Source of the DNA: Rhynchosporium graminicola
Lineage: Eukaryota; Ascomycota; Leotiomycetes; Helotiales; Ploettnerulaceae
Assembly: GCA_900074885.1 (NCBI GenBank)
Contig: FJUW01000021.1
Coordinates: 434,001-498,000, forward strand
Length of the DNA stretch: 64,000 nt
Direction: 5' to 3'
Shown here: positions 1-12,408 of the stretch, one piece after another
Layout: each line of letters opens with the position of its first letter
Numbering within the stretch: position 1 is the first letter of the stretch
Made by a program: the position numbers and the translations under genes
The notes under the pieces: model-generated
Told to the model about the DNA's origin: nothing
The model's database searches: none
Seen by the model: only the letters and a program-made list of their open reading frames with translations

Positions 1-2225
1 AAGAAGGAGTAGTTCTTCTATATATAGGATAAGATTATATTATCCTTATGCGCTTTAACTCTTATTATTAAACTAACGTAGAATAAGGATTACGCTTCTA
101 TAGTTAGATCTTTACTTTCTTTTAATACTAAGCGTTACTATAACTTAGAACGTACTTATCTCGAGAAAGCTACTACCTAGGTATAGTACTATAAGCTTAC
201 TATTATTACTACGATTTCTACTAGTTCTACTCTTTACCGGTCCCTAAGCTTAGCCTCTTGATAAACTACTCTCGTACTATATGTACATATTTTTACTTTA
301 ATATAGTCTAGTACTCTCTCCGCGCTAAAACGCCCTACTACCTCGACCGGAGAACCCCTTAGGTATTATAGTTATAGATAGCTTAGTTATATTAAGCTAA
401 ATTACTTTAACTCGCTTAAGGTTTAATTAATCAATAAATTTCCGGAAGAGGATTAAGTAACTAAGGAAGTAGTAGAAGATATACCCTCCGAATCTAGACT
501 AATACTAGAGGGAAATAATAAAGCTTAAGTAAAAACTCTTTCCTAAGTCTATATAAGTATAATCTCTCTAATCTGAACTTTAACTTCCTAATAAAAGGTA
601 AGTAATTTATATACTTAACTATAGTTAGTATAAACGGGCTAGGAGTTTCTATAAGTAGCTTAATTAATACCGGAGTGAATAGTTATCTATTTATTAATCG
701 TACTCTTACTAGACGACTATCGAGGGCCCTCGGTATCAAAATTAAGCTACTATTTTATTCTATTCTAATACGTGAGTTCTAATAGTCTATTAGAACTTAT
801 ATTACTTATTTTATATATTTATACTTTTCTATTAATAGTAAGCGTATTTATAACTACTTTTTTATTCTCCTTAATTTAGGATAATAAGATATAATTATTA
901 GTATTAAATAGATATAATAATTTCAGGTTAAGCTAGATACGCTCTACTATAAGCTATTATAGTCGGAACGCTATCTAGCTACCTTCTGATACGATAGAGA
1001 GATAATTATAACTCTACTGCCTTATAAACTTAGTATTAATCGATCTTACTAAATTAATATTAACGCGCGGGACTTAGCTATAAATTAGCTAGACTAATAG
1101 CGATTATACTAAATAGTAGCGATATAATATATTAACGTATTATCCTTATTATTTAACTTATTTCTACTTATCACTAAGAAATCCGAACCCTTTTCCGCTC
1201 TGAATTTATCGAGAAAAGTACTTGCGCTGAAACTCTATTATAAGTACTTCTCTTAACTTCTAAGGATCTAGAAACTAGTTCCGATTTACTAAATTAATAT
1301 TATAGCTTTTCACTTTAATATAAAACGTAAAGGTTCTGAATTATTCTTTATTAGTATTTACGAGATAGACTGCCTCTTATAAGATTATCTAAATAGCAAC
1401 TCTCCTAAGGATCCTAATATTAAATAACTTATAGCTAAAAAGCTACCGGAATAGTATTATACTCTTAAGAAAGCCTTTTCTAAGCGGGATTCTAATATTC
1501 TTCCGCTTTATTACTTATACGATTATAGAATTATCCTAGAAGAACTATTACTTAACGTATATTCGCCTTTATATTAGTAATCTATAGACGAACTATAAGT
1601 AACTAAGGAGTACCTTATAGAGAACCTAGATAAGGGATTTATCGAATCTAGCTAAAGTCCCTTTATATTACTTATAATATTTATTAAGAAAGCTAATAGA
1701 GGATTACGCTTCTATATCGATTATCATAAGCTTAATACGATTACTCGAAAGGATTCCTATCTAATACTTAAGATCGATAAGCTCTTAACTTATATATCTA
1801 AAGTAGTAATCTTTATTAAACTAGATATCCGAGTAGTATTTAACTATATCTATATAGACCCCGAATCTAAGGAATATATTACCTTCTGAACTCGCTTCAG
1901 ATCTTATAAATATAAAGTACTACTTTTTAGGCTCTATAATAGACCTAGTATATACTAGTAATATATGAATAATATATTACTAGACTACTTAGATAACTTC
2001 TATATAGCTTACTTAGATAATATTCTTATATACTCGGAAACGCTCTAGGAATATGAGGAATATATTAAATTAGTATTATAATACTTAATAGATACTAGAC
2101 TCTAAGTAAATATTAAGAAAAGCGAATTCTATATTACCTAGACTAAATACCTTAGATATATTATTACTATTAATAGAATCGAGCCAGATCTCGAGAAGGT
2201 AATACTATTAGTAAACTAGAAGTAC
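1..2225 (+). mobile_element. RIP-degraded Ty3/gypsy-like retrotransposon A, left internal fragment
   Basis: Internal region of an LTR retrotransposon, truncated by the window start. No frame stays open: stops and TpA steps are everywhere while CpA/TpG are rare, the signature of RIP. Position 1 aligns with 6111 of element B and 2221 with 8331 at the same offset (6110), so A and B are one family. Around 1998-2042 a plus-strand frame still reads like the reverse-transcriptase core, YLDNILIYSE, one residue off the canonical YLDDILIYS. The fragment ends at AGTAC (2221-2225), where element B is inserted; A resumes at 12409. Confidence 0.85.
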
Positions 2226-2493
2226 TATGACGATAGCTCACCTGAATATTATATAAGAAGAAGGATAGATAATAGGGCCTAAGTTCATAGGTATCCCGGC
2301 AGAACTAGTATCCGACCTAGTATAGTATCGGACTAATACCGGCATATATATATAAGGTACTTTATACTCTATCTCTCTTCTTCTTCCTTCCTTATCTTTT
2401 TATTTCCTTTATAGTAGACTATATAAGATCGCTCTTAGCTTCCTTACTTATTTATTCTTACTTATATACTACTTTAAGTCTTATATCGTTATA
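2226..2493 (+). repeat. 5' LTR of element B
   Basis: Aligns without length change to the repeats at 12141-12408 and 16220-16487 (all 268 bp). It starts TATGA and ends CGTTATA. In the copy at 16220 the end is CGTTACA, so the ends were probably TG...CA before RIP changed TG to TA and CA to TA. AGTAC lies immediately 5'. Confidence 0.85.
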
Positions 2494-4767
2494 TTAAATA
2501 AAAAGATTAAGATAGCTAGAGATAGCTTATTATAATATCTTATTACTAAGTTAGTTATTTAATAACTACTTATATATAGCTAAGATACTAGAGATCTCTC
2601 GGATAATTATAAATTAAGGTTTAATTTAGCTTATCGCAAATAGTATAATAGAGGAAGTCTTCGCTAACGCTCCTTTAATAACTCCCTTAGTATAAAGGAA
2701 TTATAGATAGATTTTAAAGAAAGTATAATAAATACTCAAGAACTTTAACATATAAATATAACTACAGAAATAGCCCTAATATACACCTTTTTAAGCTACT
2801 ATTATAGCTAATAACTAATAAACTAGAGACTCCTCTAGTTCTAGAGGAACTTAACGCGATCCCTCCCGCTCTACTTCTGAACTTAATCTATTATACTCTT
2901 CCTTACTCTAAATATCTCCTGCCCTAGAGAATATTAATACCTTATTAAAGAAATACTAACTAAGAGAGAAAGGAAAATAAAAGCGAAATTCACTAGGAGT
3001 ATAATCGCTAAGTACTCCTACTACTATAGGTAACTCGAACCTGATTCGTTCCCTCTTATAATAATTAGCAGACTAGGAGGAAAAGAATAACTCTCTAGAA
3101 GATACTATAGATAAACTAATCTCCGTATAAGATAAGTTCCTTATAAGAGTCTCTCGCTTATCTTCGACTCTCTTATTAGAACTAATACTATAATCTCCGC
3201 GTATAGTAGAGTTTAATAACTTAATAAACTCTATTCTAATATATAATACTAAGAGAGAGGATATTATTCCTAATAAACTATCTCTCTCTCCCGGTGCCGA
3301 ATCAGTAGAGTTACGCCCTAGGAAGTCTTATCTTACTAAGAAGATCCTGCCCTTAGATAATAGATCAGACCTTACCTTCCTCTAATAGAGAGTATCGATA
3401 CGAGACCGGCTAGCTATAAATACCGACTATTACCTTACGGACTTCTCTCAGCGCGTTCTCGTATAGAGGCTAGTTATTAGATTAGCTAAGGAGTATCTTA
3501 CGCTTTAGTACCTCGCTAATAAGTTTAAAACTAGCGATAAAATAATCTTCTTATTAGAGAAGAACTTTCTTACTAGTTTAGAGGAAGATAACTATTATAA
3601 CGCTTTCTACTACTTAGAAATATAATAACTTAGCTATATACGCGAGACTTTCGCTAAGTTTCATAATTAATTTTAAAGCGCTACTATCTAAAGTAAAGTT
3701 AAAAAGAAGGAGTAGTTCTTCTATATATAAGATAAGATTATACTATCCTTACGCGTTTTAACTCTTATTATTAAACTAATATAGAATAAGAACTACGCTT
3801 CTATAGTTAGATCCTTAATTTCTTTTAATACTAAGTATTACTATAACTTAGAATATACCTATCCCGAGAAAGCTACTACCTAGGTATAGTACTATAAGCC
3901 TACTATTACTACTGCGACTACTACTATTTCTACCTCTTACTAGTCCTTAAGCTTAGCTCCTTAATAAACTACTCCTATACTATACGTATATACTTCTACT
4001 CTAGTATAAGCTAGTACTTCCTCCGTGCTAAAACGCCTTACTACCTCGACCGGAGAACTCCTTAGGTATTATAGTTATAGATAGCTTAGTTATATTAAGC
4101 TAGACTACTCTAACTTACCTAAGGTTTAATTAATCGATAAATTTCCGGAAGAGAATTAAGTAACTAAAGAAGTAGTAGAAGATATACCCTCCGAATCTAG
4201 ACTAATACTAGAGGGAAACGATAAGGCTTAGGTAAAAACTCCTTCCTAGGTCTATATAAATATAATCTCTCTAACCTAGACCTTAACTCCCTAATAAGAA
4301 ATAAGTAATTCATATACCTGATTATAGTTAGTATAAACGGGCTAAGAGTCTCTATAAATAGCTTAATCGATACTAGAGCGAACGATTATCTATTTATTAA
4401 TCGTACTCTTACCGGACGATTATCAGGGGCCCTCGGTATTAAAATCGAGCCATTACCTTATTCTATTCTAATACGTAATTTCTAATAATCTATTAGAACC
4501 TATATTACCTATTTTATATATTTATACTTTTCTATTAATAATAAGCGTATTTATAATTACTCTTTTATTCTCCTCGATTTAGGATAATAAGATATAATTA
4601 TTAGTATTAAATAGATATAACAATTTCAGGTTAAGCTAGATACGCTCTACTATAAGCTACTATAGTCGGAACGCTATCTAGCTACCTTCTGATATAATAA
4701 AGAGATAATTATAACTTTACCGCCTCGTAAACCTAGTATTAATCGATCTTACTAAATCGATACTAAC
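2362..4767. repeat. First copy of 2.4 kb near-identical duplication
   Basis: Matches 4769-7174 at a constant offset of 2407. I compared several stretches by eye and saw one substitution (near 4629 versus 7036) plus two mismatches in the last bases before the N. It begins inside the 5' LTR of element B and ends in its internal region, so the breakpoints do not correspond to any transposon boundary. Confidence 0.85.
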
Positions 4768-4768
4768 N
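4768..4768. other. Assembly gap (single N) joining duplicated sequence
   Basis: The only ambiguous base noticed in the window. It separates the end of the first duplicate from the start of the second, which restarts inside an LTR. This fits two overlapping contigs placed end to end. Confidence 0.9.
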
Positions 4769-7174
4769 TTATACTCTATCTCTCTTCTTCTTCCTTCCTT
4801 ATCTTTTTATTTCCTTTATAGTAGACTATATAAGATCGCTCTTAGCTTCCTTACTTATTTATTCTTACTTATATACTACTTTAAGTCTTATATCGTTATA
4901 TTAAATAAAAAGATTAAGATAGCTAGAGATAGCTTATTATAATATCTTATTACTAAGTTAGTTATTTAATAACTACTTATATATAGCTAAGATACTAGAG
5001 ATCTCTCGGATAATTATAAATTAAGGTTTAATTTAGCTTATCGCAAATAGTATAATAGAGGAAGTCTTCGCTAACGCTCCTTTAATAACTCCCTTAGTAT
5101 AAAGGAATTATAGATAGATTTTAAAGAAAGTATAATAAATACTCAAGAACTTTAACATATAAATATAACTACAGAAATAGCCCTAATATACACCTTTTTA
5201 AGCTACTATTATAGCTAATAACTAATAAACTAGAGACTCCTCTAGTTCTAGAGGAACTTAACGCGATCCCTCCCGCTCTACTTCTGAACTTAATCTATTA
5301 TACTCTTCCTTACTCTAAATATCTCCTGCCCTAGAGAATATTAATACCTTATTAAAGAAATACTAACTAAGAGAGAAAGGAAAATAAAAGCGAAATTCAC
5401 TAGGAGTATAATCGCTAAGTACTCCTACTACTATAGGTAACTCGAACCTGATTCGTTCCCTCTTATAATAATTAGCAGACTAGGAGGAAAAGAATAACTC
5501 TCTAGAAGATACTATAGATAAACTAATCTCCGTATAAGATAAGTTCCTTATAAGAGTCTCTCGCTTATCTTCGACTCTCTTATTAGAACTAATACTATAA
5601 TCTCCGCGTATAGTAGAGTTTAATAACTTAATAAACTCTATTCTAATATATAATACTAAGAGAGAGGATATTATTCCTAATAAACTATCTCTCTCTCCCG
5701 GTGCCGAATCAGTAGAGTTACGCCCTAGGAAGTCTTATCTTACTAAGAAGATCCTGCCCTTAGATAATAGATCAGACCTTACCTTCCTCTAATAGAGAGT
5801 ATCGATACGAGACCGGCTAGCTATAAATACCGACTATTACCTTACGGACTTCTCTCAGCGCGTTCTCGTATAGAGGCTAGTTATTAGATTAGCTAAGGAG
5901 TATCTTACGCTTTAGTACCTCGCTAATAAGTTTAAAACTAGCGATAAAATAATCTTCTTATTAGAGAAGAACTTTCTTACTAGTTTAGAGGAAGATAACT
6001 ATTATAACGCTTTCTACTACTTAGAAATATAATAACTTAGCTATATACGCGAGACTTTCGCTAAGTTTCATAATTAATTTTAAAGCGCTACTATCTAAAG
6101 TAAAGTTAAAAAGAAGGAGTAGTTCTTCTATATATAAGATAAGATTATACTATCCTTACGCGTTTTAACTCTTATTATTAAACTAATATAGAATAAGAAC
6201 TACGCTTCTATAGTTAGATCCTTAATTTCTTTTAATACTAAGTATTACTATAACTTAGAATATACCTATCCCGAGAAAGCTACTACCTAGGTATAGTACT
6301 ATAAGCCTACTATTACTACTGCGACTACTACTATTTCTACCTCTTACTAGTCCTTAAGCTTAGCTCCTTAATAAACTACTCCTATACTATACGTATATAC
6401 TTCTACTCTAGTATAAGCTAGTACTTCCTCCGTGCTAAAACGCCTTACTACCTCGACCGGAGAACTCCTTAGGTATTATAGTTATAGATAGCTTAGTTAT
6501 ATTAAGCTAGACTACTCTAACTTACCTAAGGTTTAATTAATCGATAAATTTCCGGAAGAGAATTAAGTAACTAAAGAAGTAGTAGAAGATATACCCTCCG
6601 AATCTAGACTAATACTAGAGGGAAACGATAAGGCTTAGGTAAAAACTCCTTCCTAGGTCTATATAAATATAATCTCTCTAACCTAGACCTTAACTCCCTA
6701 ATAAGAAATAAGTAATTCATATACCTGATTATAGTTAGTATAAACGGGCTAAGAGTCTCTATAAATAGCTTAATCGATACTAGAGCGAACGATTATCTAT
6801 TTATTAATCGTACTCTTACCGGACGATTATCAGGGGCCCTCGGTATTAAAATCGAGCCATTACCTTATTCTATTCTAATACGTAATTTCTAATAATCTAT
6901 TAGAACCTATATTACCTATTTTATATATTTATACTTTTCTATTAATAATAAGCGTATTTATAATTACTCTTTTATTCTCCTCGATTTAGGATAATAAGAT
7001 ATAATTATTAGTATTAAATAGATATAACAATTTCAAGTTAAGCTAGATACGCTCTACTATAAGCTACTATAGTCGGAACGCTATCTAGCTACCTTCTGAT
7101 ATAATAAAGAGATAATTATAACTTTACCGCCTCGTAAACCTAGTATTAATCGATCTTACTAAATCGATACCGAC
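4769..7174. repeat. Second copy of 2.4 kb near-identical duplication
   Basis: Same sequence as 2362-4767. It continues without a break into the rest of element B, so this copy is the contiguous one and the first is probably the redundant contig end. Confidence 0.85.
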
Positions 7175-10100
7175 GCGCGAGACTTAGCTATAAACTAGCT
7201 AGATTAATACCGATTATACTAAATAGTAGCGATATAGTATATTAATATATTATCCTTACCTTTTAACTTATTTCCGCTTATCGCTAAGGAATCCGAACCC
7301 CTTTCCGCTCCGAATTCATCGAGAAAGGTACTTACGCCGAAACCTTACTATAAGTACTCCTCTTAACTTCTAAGGATCTAGAAAATAGTTCCGATTTACT
7401 AAATTAGTACTATAGCTTTTTACTTTAATATAAAATATAAAAGTTCTGAATTATTCTTTACTAGTATCTATAAGATAGATTACTTCTTATAAGACTATCT
7501 AAATAGCAACTCTCCTAAGGATCCTAATACTAAATAACTTATAGCCGAAAAGCTACTAGAATAGTACTATACTCTTAAGGAAGCCTTTTCTAAGCGGGAT
7601 TCTAATATTATTCCGCAATATTACTTATAAAATTATAAAATTATAATAGAAGAACTATTACATAAAAAATATTCGCTCTTATATTAGTAATCTATAGACG
7701 AACTATAAGTAACTAAGGAGTACCTTATAGAAAACTTAAATAAGGGATTTATCGAATCTAGCTAAAGTCCCTTTATATTACTTATACTATTCGTTAAGAA
7801 GGCCGACAGAGGATTACGCTTCTATATCGATTATCGTAAGCTTAATACGATCACTCGAAAGGATTCCTACTTAATACTTAGGATCGATAAGCTTTTAACT
7901 TATATATCTAAAGTAATAATCTTTACTAAACTAGATATCCAGGTAGTATTTAACTATATCTATATAGACCCTGAATTAGAGGAGTATACTACCTTCCGAA
8001 CCCGCTTCGGATCTTATAAATATAAAGTACTACTTTTTAAGCTCTATAATAGACTTAGTATATACTAGCGATATATAAATAATATACTACTAGACTACTT
8101 AGATAATTTCTATATAGCTTACCTAAATAATATCCTTATATACTCGGAAACGCTCTAGGAATATAAGAAATATATTAAATTAGTACTACGACGCTTAATA
8201 GATACCGGACTTCAGGTAGATATTAAGAAAAGCGAATTCTATATTACTCGGACTAAATACCTCAGATATATTATTACTACTAATAGAATCGAGCTAGATC
8301 CCGAGAAAGTAGTACTATTAGTAGACTAGAAGTACCCCGAAACGGTAATAGCTATAAAATCCTTCCTAAGATCCTATAAGTTCTACTATTAATTTATTCG
8401 GAATTTCGGCCTTATCGCTAAACCTCTCTTAGTACTCACTCGGCCTATAGTACTATAGAATTTCACCGATAATTATAAGAAGTCCTTCGACGATTTATAT
8501 TAATAGCTACTATCGGTATAAAAACTATACTATTTCGACTCTGAATTATAAACTAAACTAGAAACTAATACTTCTGATAGTATAATAGCTAGAGTTATCT
8601 CCTAATTATATAAAGATAACTAGTAGTATCTAATTGGATTCTACTCTTATATTCTTAATAGATATAAACTAAACTAGGAGATCTATAATAAGGAGCTATA
8701 TATTATTATTAAGTCTTTCCGGAAATAGAAACCGGAATTTATATCTCTACGATACTATACCGGCGTATATACGGACTATCGATCCTTAGAATACTTTATA
8801 ACTACTAAGGTCCTAACTAGTAAGTAAACTAAATAAATAGAATTCCTTTCCGAATTTAACTTTCAAATTATATATACGCCTAGTAAAGATAATACTAAAG
8901 CTAATATCCTTAGCTATAGGGAATAAGATCTAAGGATATAAGAATAATAGAAATAGGATAGTAGATCTCAGGTTTTACTACCTCTAGACTACCTAGACCC
9001 TAGGATTAACGCGGAACTAGCTAAGTATTATATCGATTAAATTAGTTATATATACTTAATATCGCTAGGGACTAATATACTACCGGAACCCGCACGTAAC
9101 TCCTTTGATTTAATTAAGAAACTATACTAATTTAACTAAGAATCGTTCTCTAATAAACGGAATATATTAGGAAATAGCTATACTATTAATAATAGTTTAC
9201 TACTTTATAATAGTTATCTATACGTATAATACTATACCCCGCTATATACTTATTTAATTAGCGAAATCTATAATTAAGTTTCCTCCGCCTATCCGAATAC
9301 TCATAAGACCGCCGAAATGATTTCTACTTATTACTACTAGAAAGGACTTATATTAGATATAAAATAGTATACTTATAATTACTACCCTTATTAGTACTCT
9401 TATCTGAAGTAAACGAAATAATAAGGATTCCTCTACTTATTACCGGTACCTAGCTACCCTATATAGTACTTAGCTATAGATTTTAAGGACTTCCCGCCTA
9501 ATAACTAAGGATTTAATAAGATATTAGTATTTATCGACCGCTTAGGGAAGGACTCTATATCGATACTATACTACTATAATATTAATACTCGCAGGATAGT
9601 AATATTATTTATCTAATAGATATATCGTTTTAGATATACCCTTAAGTTAATTATATCCGACTAAAGAGCTTAGTTAGTCTTATCTTTCTAGTAAGAGTTT
9701 TATTATATAATTAGAGTTAAAGTTAAGCTCTCTACCTCTTTCTACTAGTAAACCGATAGATAAACAGAGATTATAAATTAGTATATTAACTAACGCTTTA
9801 GACCTTTCGTTAATTACTACTAGAGTAACTAGAGCGAACTATTACTAATAATAGACTACGCTTAAGTAATCCTACTTTACGACTCTATCGGTATAGCGCT
9901 ATATACCCTTAAATATAATATATTACTATAGAATAGCTAAGACTAGAAGTAACCTATCGAATCGATATTATAAGAGAAGCTTAACTATACTAATACTAAA
10001 TCCTTAGCTAAATATACTAAATCTGCTATCGAGGTTATAAAAGCTAATATATTAGCTACTTAGTATAAGATAAGCGCTATAACTAACCTGAAATAGCGCG

Positions 10101-12140
10101 GTATTAACTAGGAAGTTAGAGATAAAGTATTTCTCTTTATAAGGAACCTTAAGAATCACTAGCTAAGTAAGAAGCTATCTAGTCTCTAAGTAAGACTATA
10201 CTAAGTCCTAGCTAAGATCAGATACTCTTATAAGCTAGATTTACCCTTAGGATCTTCTATATACGATATATTCGCCTCCGAATTACTCTTTAAGGACCCG
10301 GACGACTTATTACTAAGCTAAGAGTTACTAAATCTACCCCTAGAAGTTATCGCTACTTAAGAAGAGTAAGAGTTATAAGATATACTCGCTATATAGCTCC
10401 TAAGAGGTAATCTGAAGTATTAAGTTAGCTAGCTAAGCTATAACCTAGACTTAACTTAGTATAACGCTTCCGACTTAATAAGTACTCTATATAAGCTTAG
10501 AGACTTCTACGCTACTAACTTAAGTAAACCTAGACCTCCGCGTAAATTAGATCAGTAGATTAAAGCCTAGGAAAACAGAATAGATAACTATAGTTACTTA
10601 AAGGATAATAAGCTATTATAGTTACTAGTATTAGAATTTATTACTAGGAATAATCCCCTGATTATACTCTATAATAATACTATATCTAAAACTCTACTTC
10701 TTTAACTATCTCTACTTTACTAGCTTTCTTCCCTAAGTCTTCCGGAGTTTCTAGTAAATCTAGAATATCTAGAACCGGAACTACTATATCTAACTCCTTA
10801 CTTAAATCTGCTAATATAGCTCTAGTAATAGATCGAGTATAATAGCTAATCCTACGGGCTTTCTTCTTTAGAGAGAGTCCGGGAGTATCTAGATCTAACG
10901 CTATCTCTAAACTAGAAAGTAAATTCCTCTTTCTTTTAGTATTAGATATTATAGCTTTAAATATAGCTTTCTTTATAAATTCCTATATAATATTATTTAA
11001 TTCCTTTATCTACTTTAACGCTATTTTAGCTATTAACTTAGATTTCGCTAAATTAACTATTAGAAGATCTAAATCTTATATCGCGTTAGTATTATACTAG
11101 TATCTAAGGGTTTAAGATTATAACTTATTACTTTAATAAACTCTAACTCCTTAAATACTTTCTCTATAGAACGCCTTAAAGCTTAAGTCTCTACTAATTA
11201 TATAGTAATAATCTCTAATATAGTAGTAAGAGTAGTAGATTTCGCGAGATAATAGATCTAATTAATAGCCTTATAAGTAGCTATAATACTACCCCGATTT
11301 AGCTCCGCGTCTTTAGCTTTACTACTAAGAAGTAAACCGGATAAAATAGTATACTCTATATTAATATAGTTAAGTAACTATAACGCGTTAATATATATAA
11401 CTATATTTATATTTAAGTAACTTATATACTTATAACTACTCTTTAACGCTGAATAATACTTATAAAGCTTAGAGTTAAGCTTATTAAATAAGTATAAGAG
11501 TTCTAAAATAAGAGTATTATTATACTTTATCTTAAGGAAAGCGCGAATATACTATAAGTAATATATATAATACGCTACCGAAAGAGTACTAGTAGGAACT
11601 AGTAAAAGCATTATAGGAGTTAGCGTTATAGATCCGTGAAACCCTTATACTATACTTAAAACTATCCCTAGAACTAAGATAGGAAACTTACTTATATTAA
11701 GAGAAGAGTTAATTAGGTCGATTAATATATAAGATTATAGTAGACTACTATAGTAGTTAGTAATAATACTTACTCTAGGAGCTATATCGTAGTCTAGGGA
11801 GAATAAACTTATAAGTTAAAGTAGTTATTATAGTTAAAAAGGAAAAGCTCTAATATTAATAAACCTCTTCCTTTATATACCTTACGCCTTACTTAAACTC
11901 GACTCCTACTATAAACAGATAAAGTAAATACTGCTTACTGCCTAATTTAGAAGCTACGACTAATATAGTACTATTACAGTGATATAACTAGTTAGAACCT
12001 AATAAAGAATTTACTACTATTAAAGAGCGGCTAGCGCTTATTACGCGAATATCGATAAAAATAGTTATAATAAAGACTAATTCTAGTATAAATTATAACC
12101 TTCCGAGCTTAGGGTTAAGCTCTTCTTAGAGAGGGGGTAA

Positions 12141-12408
12141 TATAATAATAGCTTACTTAAATATTATATAAGAAGAAGGATAGATAATAGGGCCTAAGTT
12201 TATAGGTATCCCGGCAGAACTAGTATCTGACCCGGTATAGTATCGGACTAGTACTAGTATATATATATAAGGTGCCTTATACTCTATCTCTCTTCTTCTT
12301 CCTTTCTTATCTTTTTGTTTCCTTCGTAGTAGACTATATAAGATCGCTCTTAGCCTCCCTACTTGTTTATTCTTACTTATATACCGCCTTAAGTCTTATA
12401 TCGTTATA
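12141..12408 (+). repeat. 3' LTR of element B
   Basis: 268 bp copy following the polypurine tract; starts TATAA and ends CGTTATA. Immediately 3' comes AGTAC and then pol sequence of element A (compare 8331 onward), which marks the right junction of the nested insertion. Confidence 0.85.

Larger units (their letters stand above)
2226..12408 (+). mobile_element. RIP-degraded Ty3/gypsy-like retrotransposon B, nested in A
   Basis: Complete element bounded by two 268 bp LTRs and by the 5 bp target duplication AGTAC (2221-2225 and 12409-12413). Its internal part contains a degenerate RT core (YLNNILIYSE, about 8105-8150) followed by RNaseH/integrase-like sequence, the pol order of Ty3/gypsy elements. 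A G-rich polypurine tract (about 12130-12138) precedes the 3' LTR. The apparent length of 10.18 kb is inflated by a 2407 bp duplication around the N at 4768; without it the element would be about 7.8 kb, normal for this group. No protein can be made from it. Confidence 0.88.
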
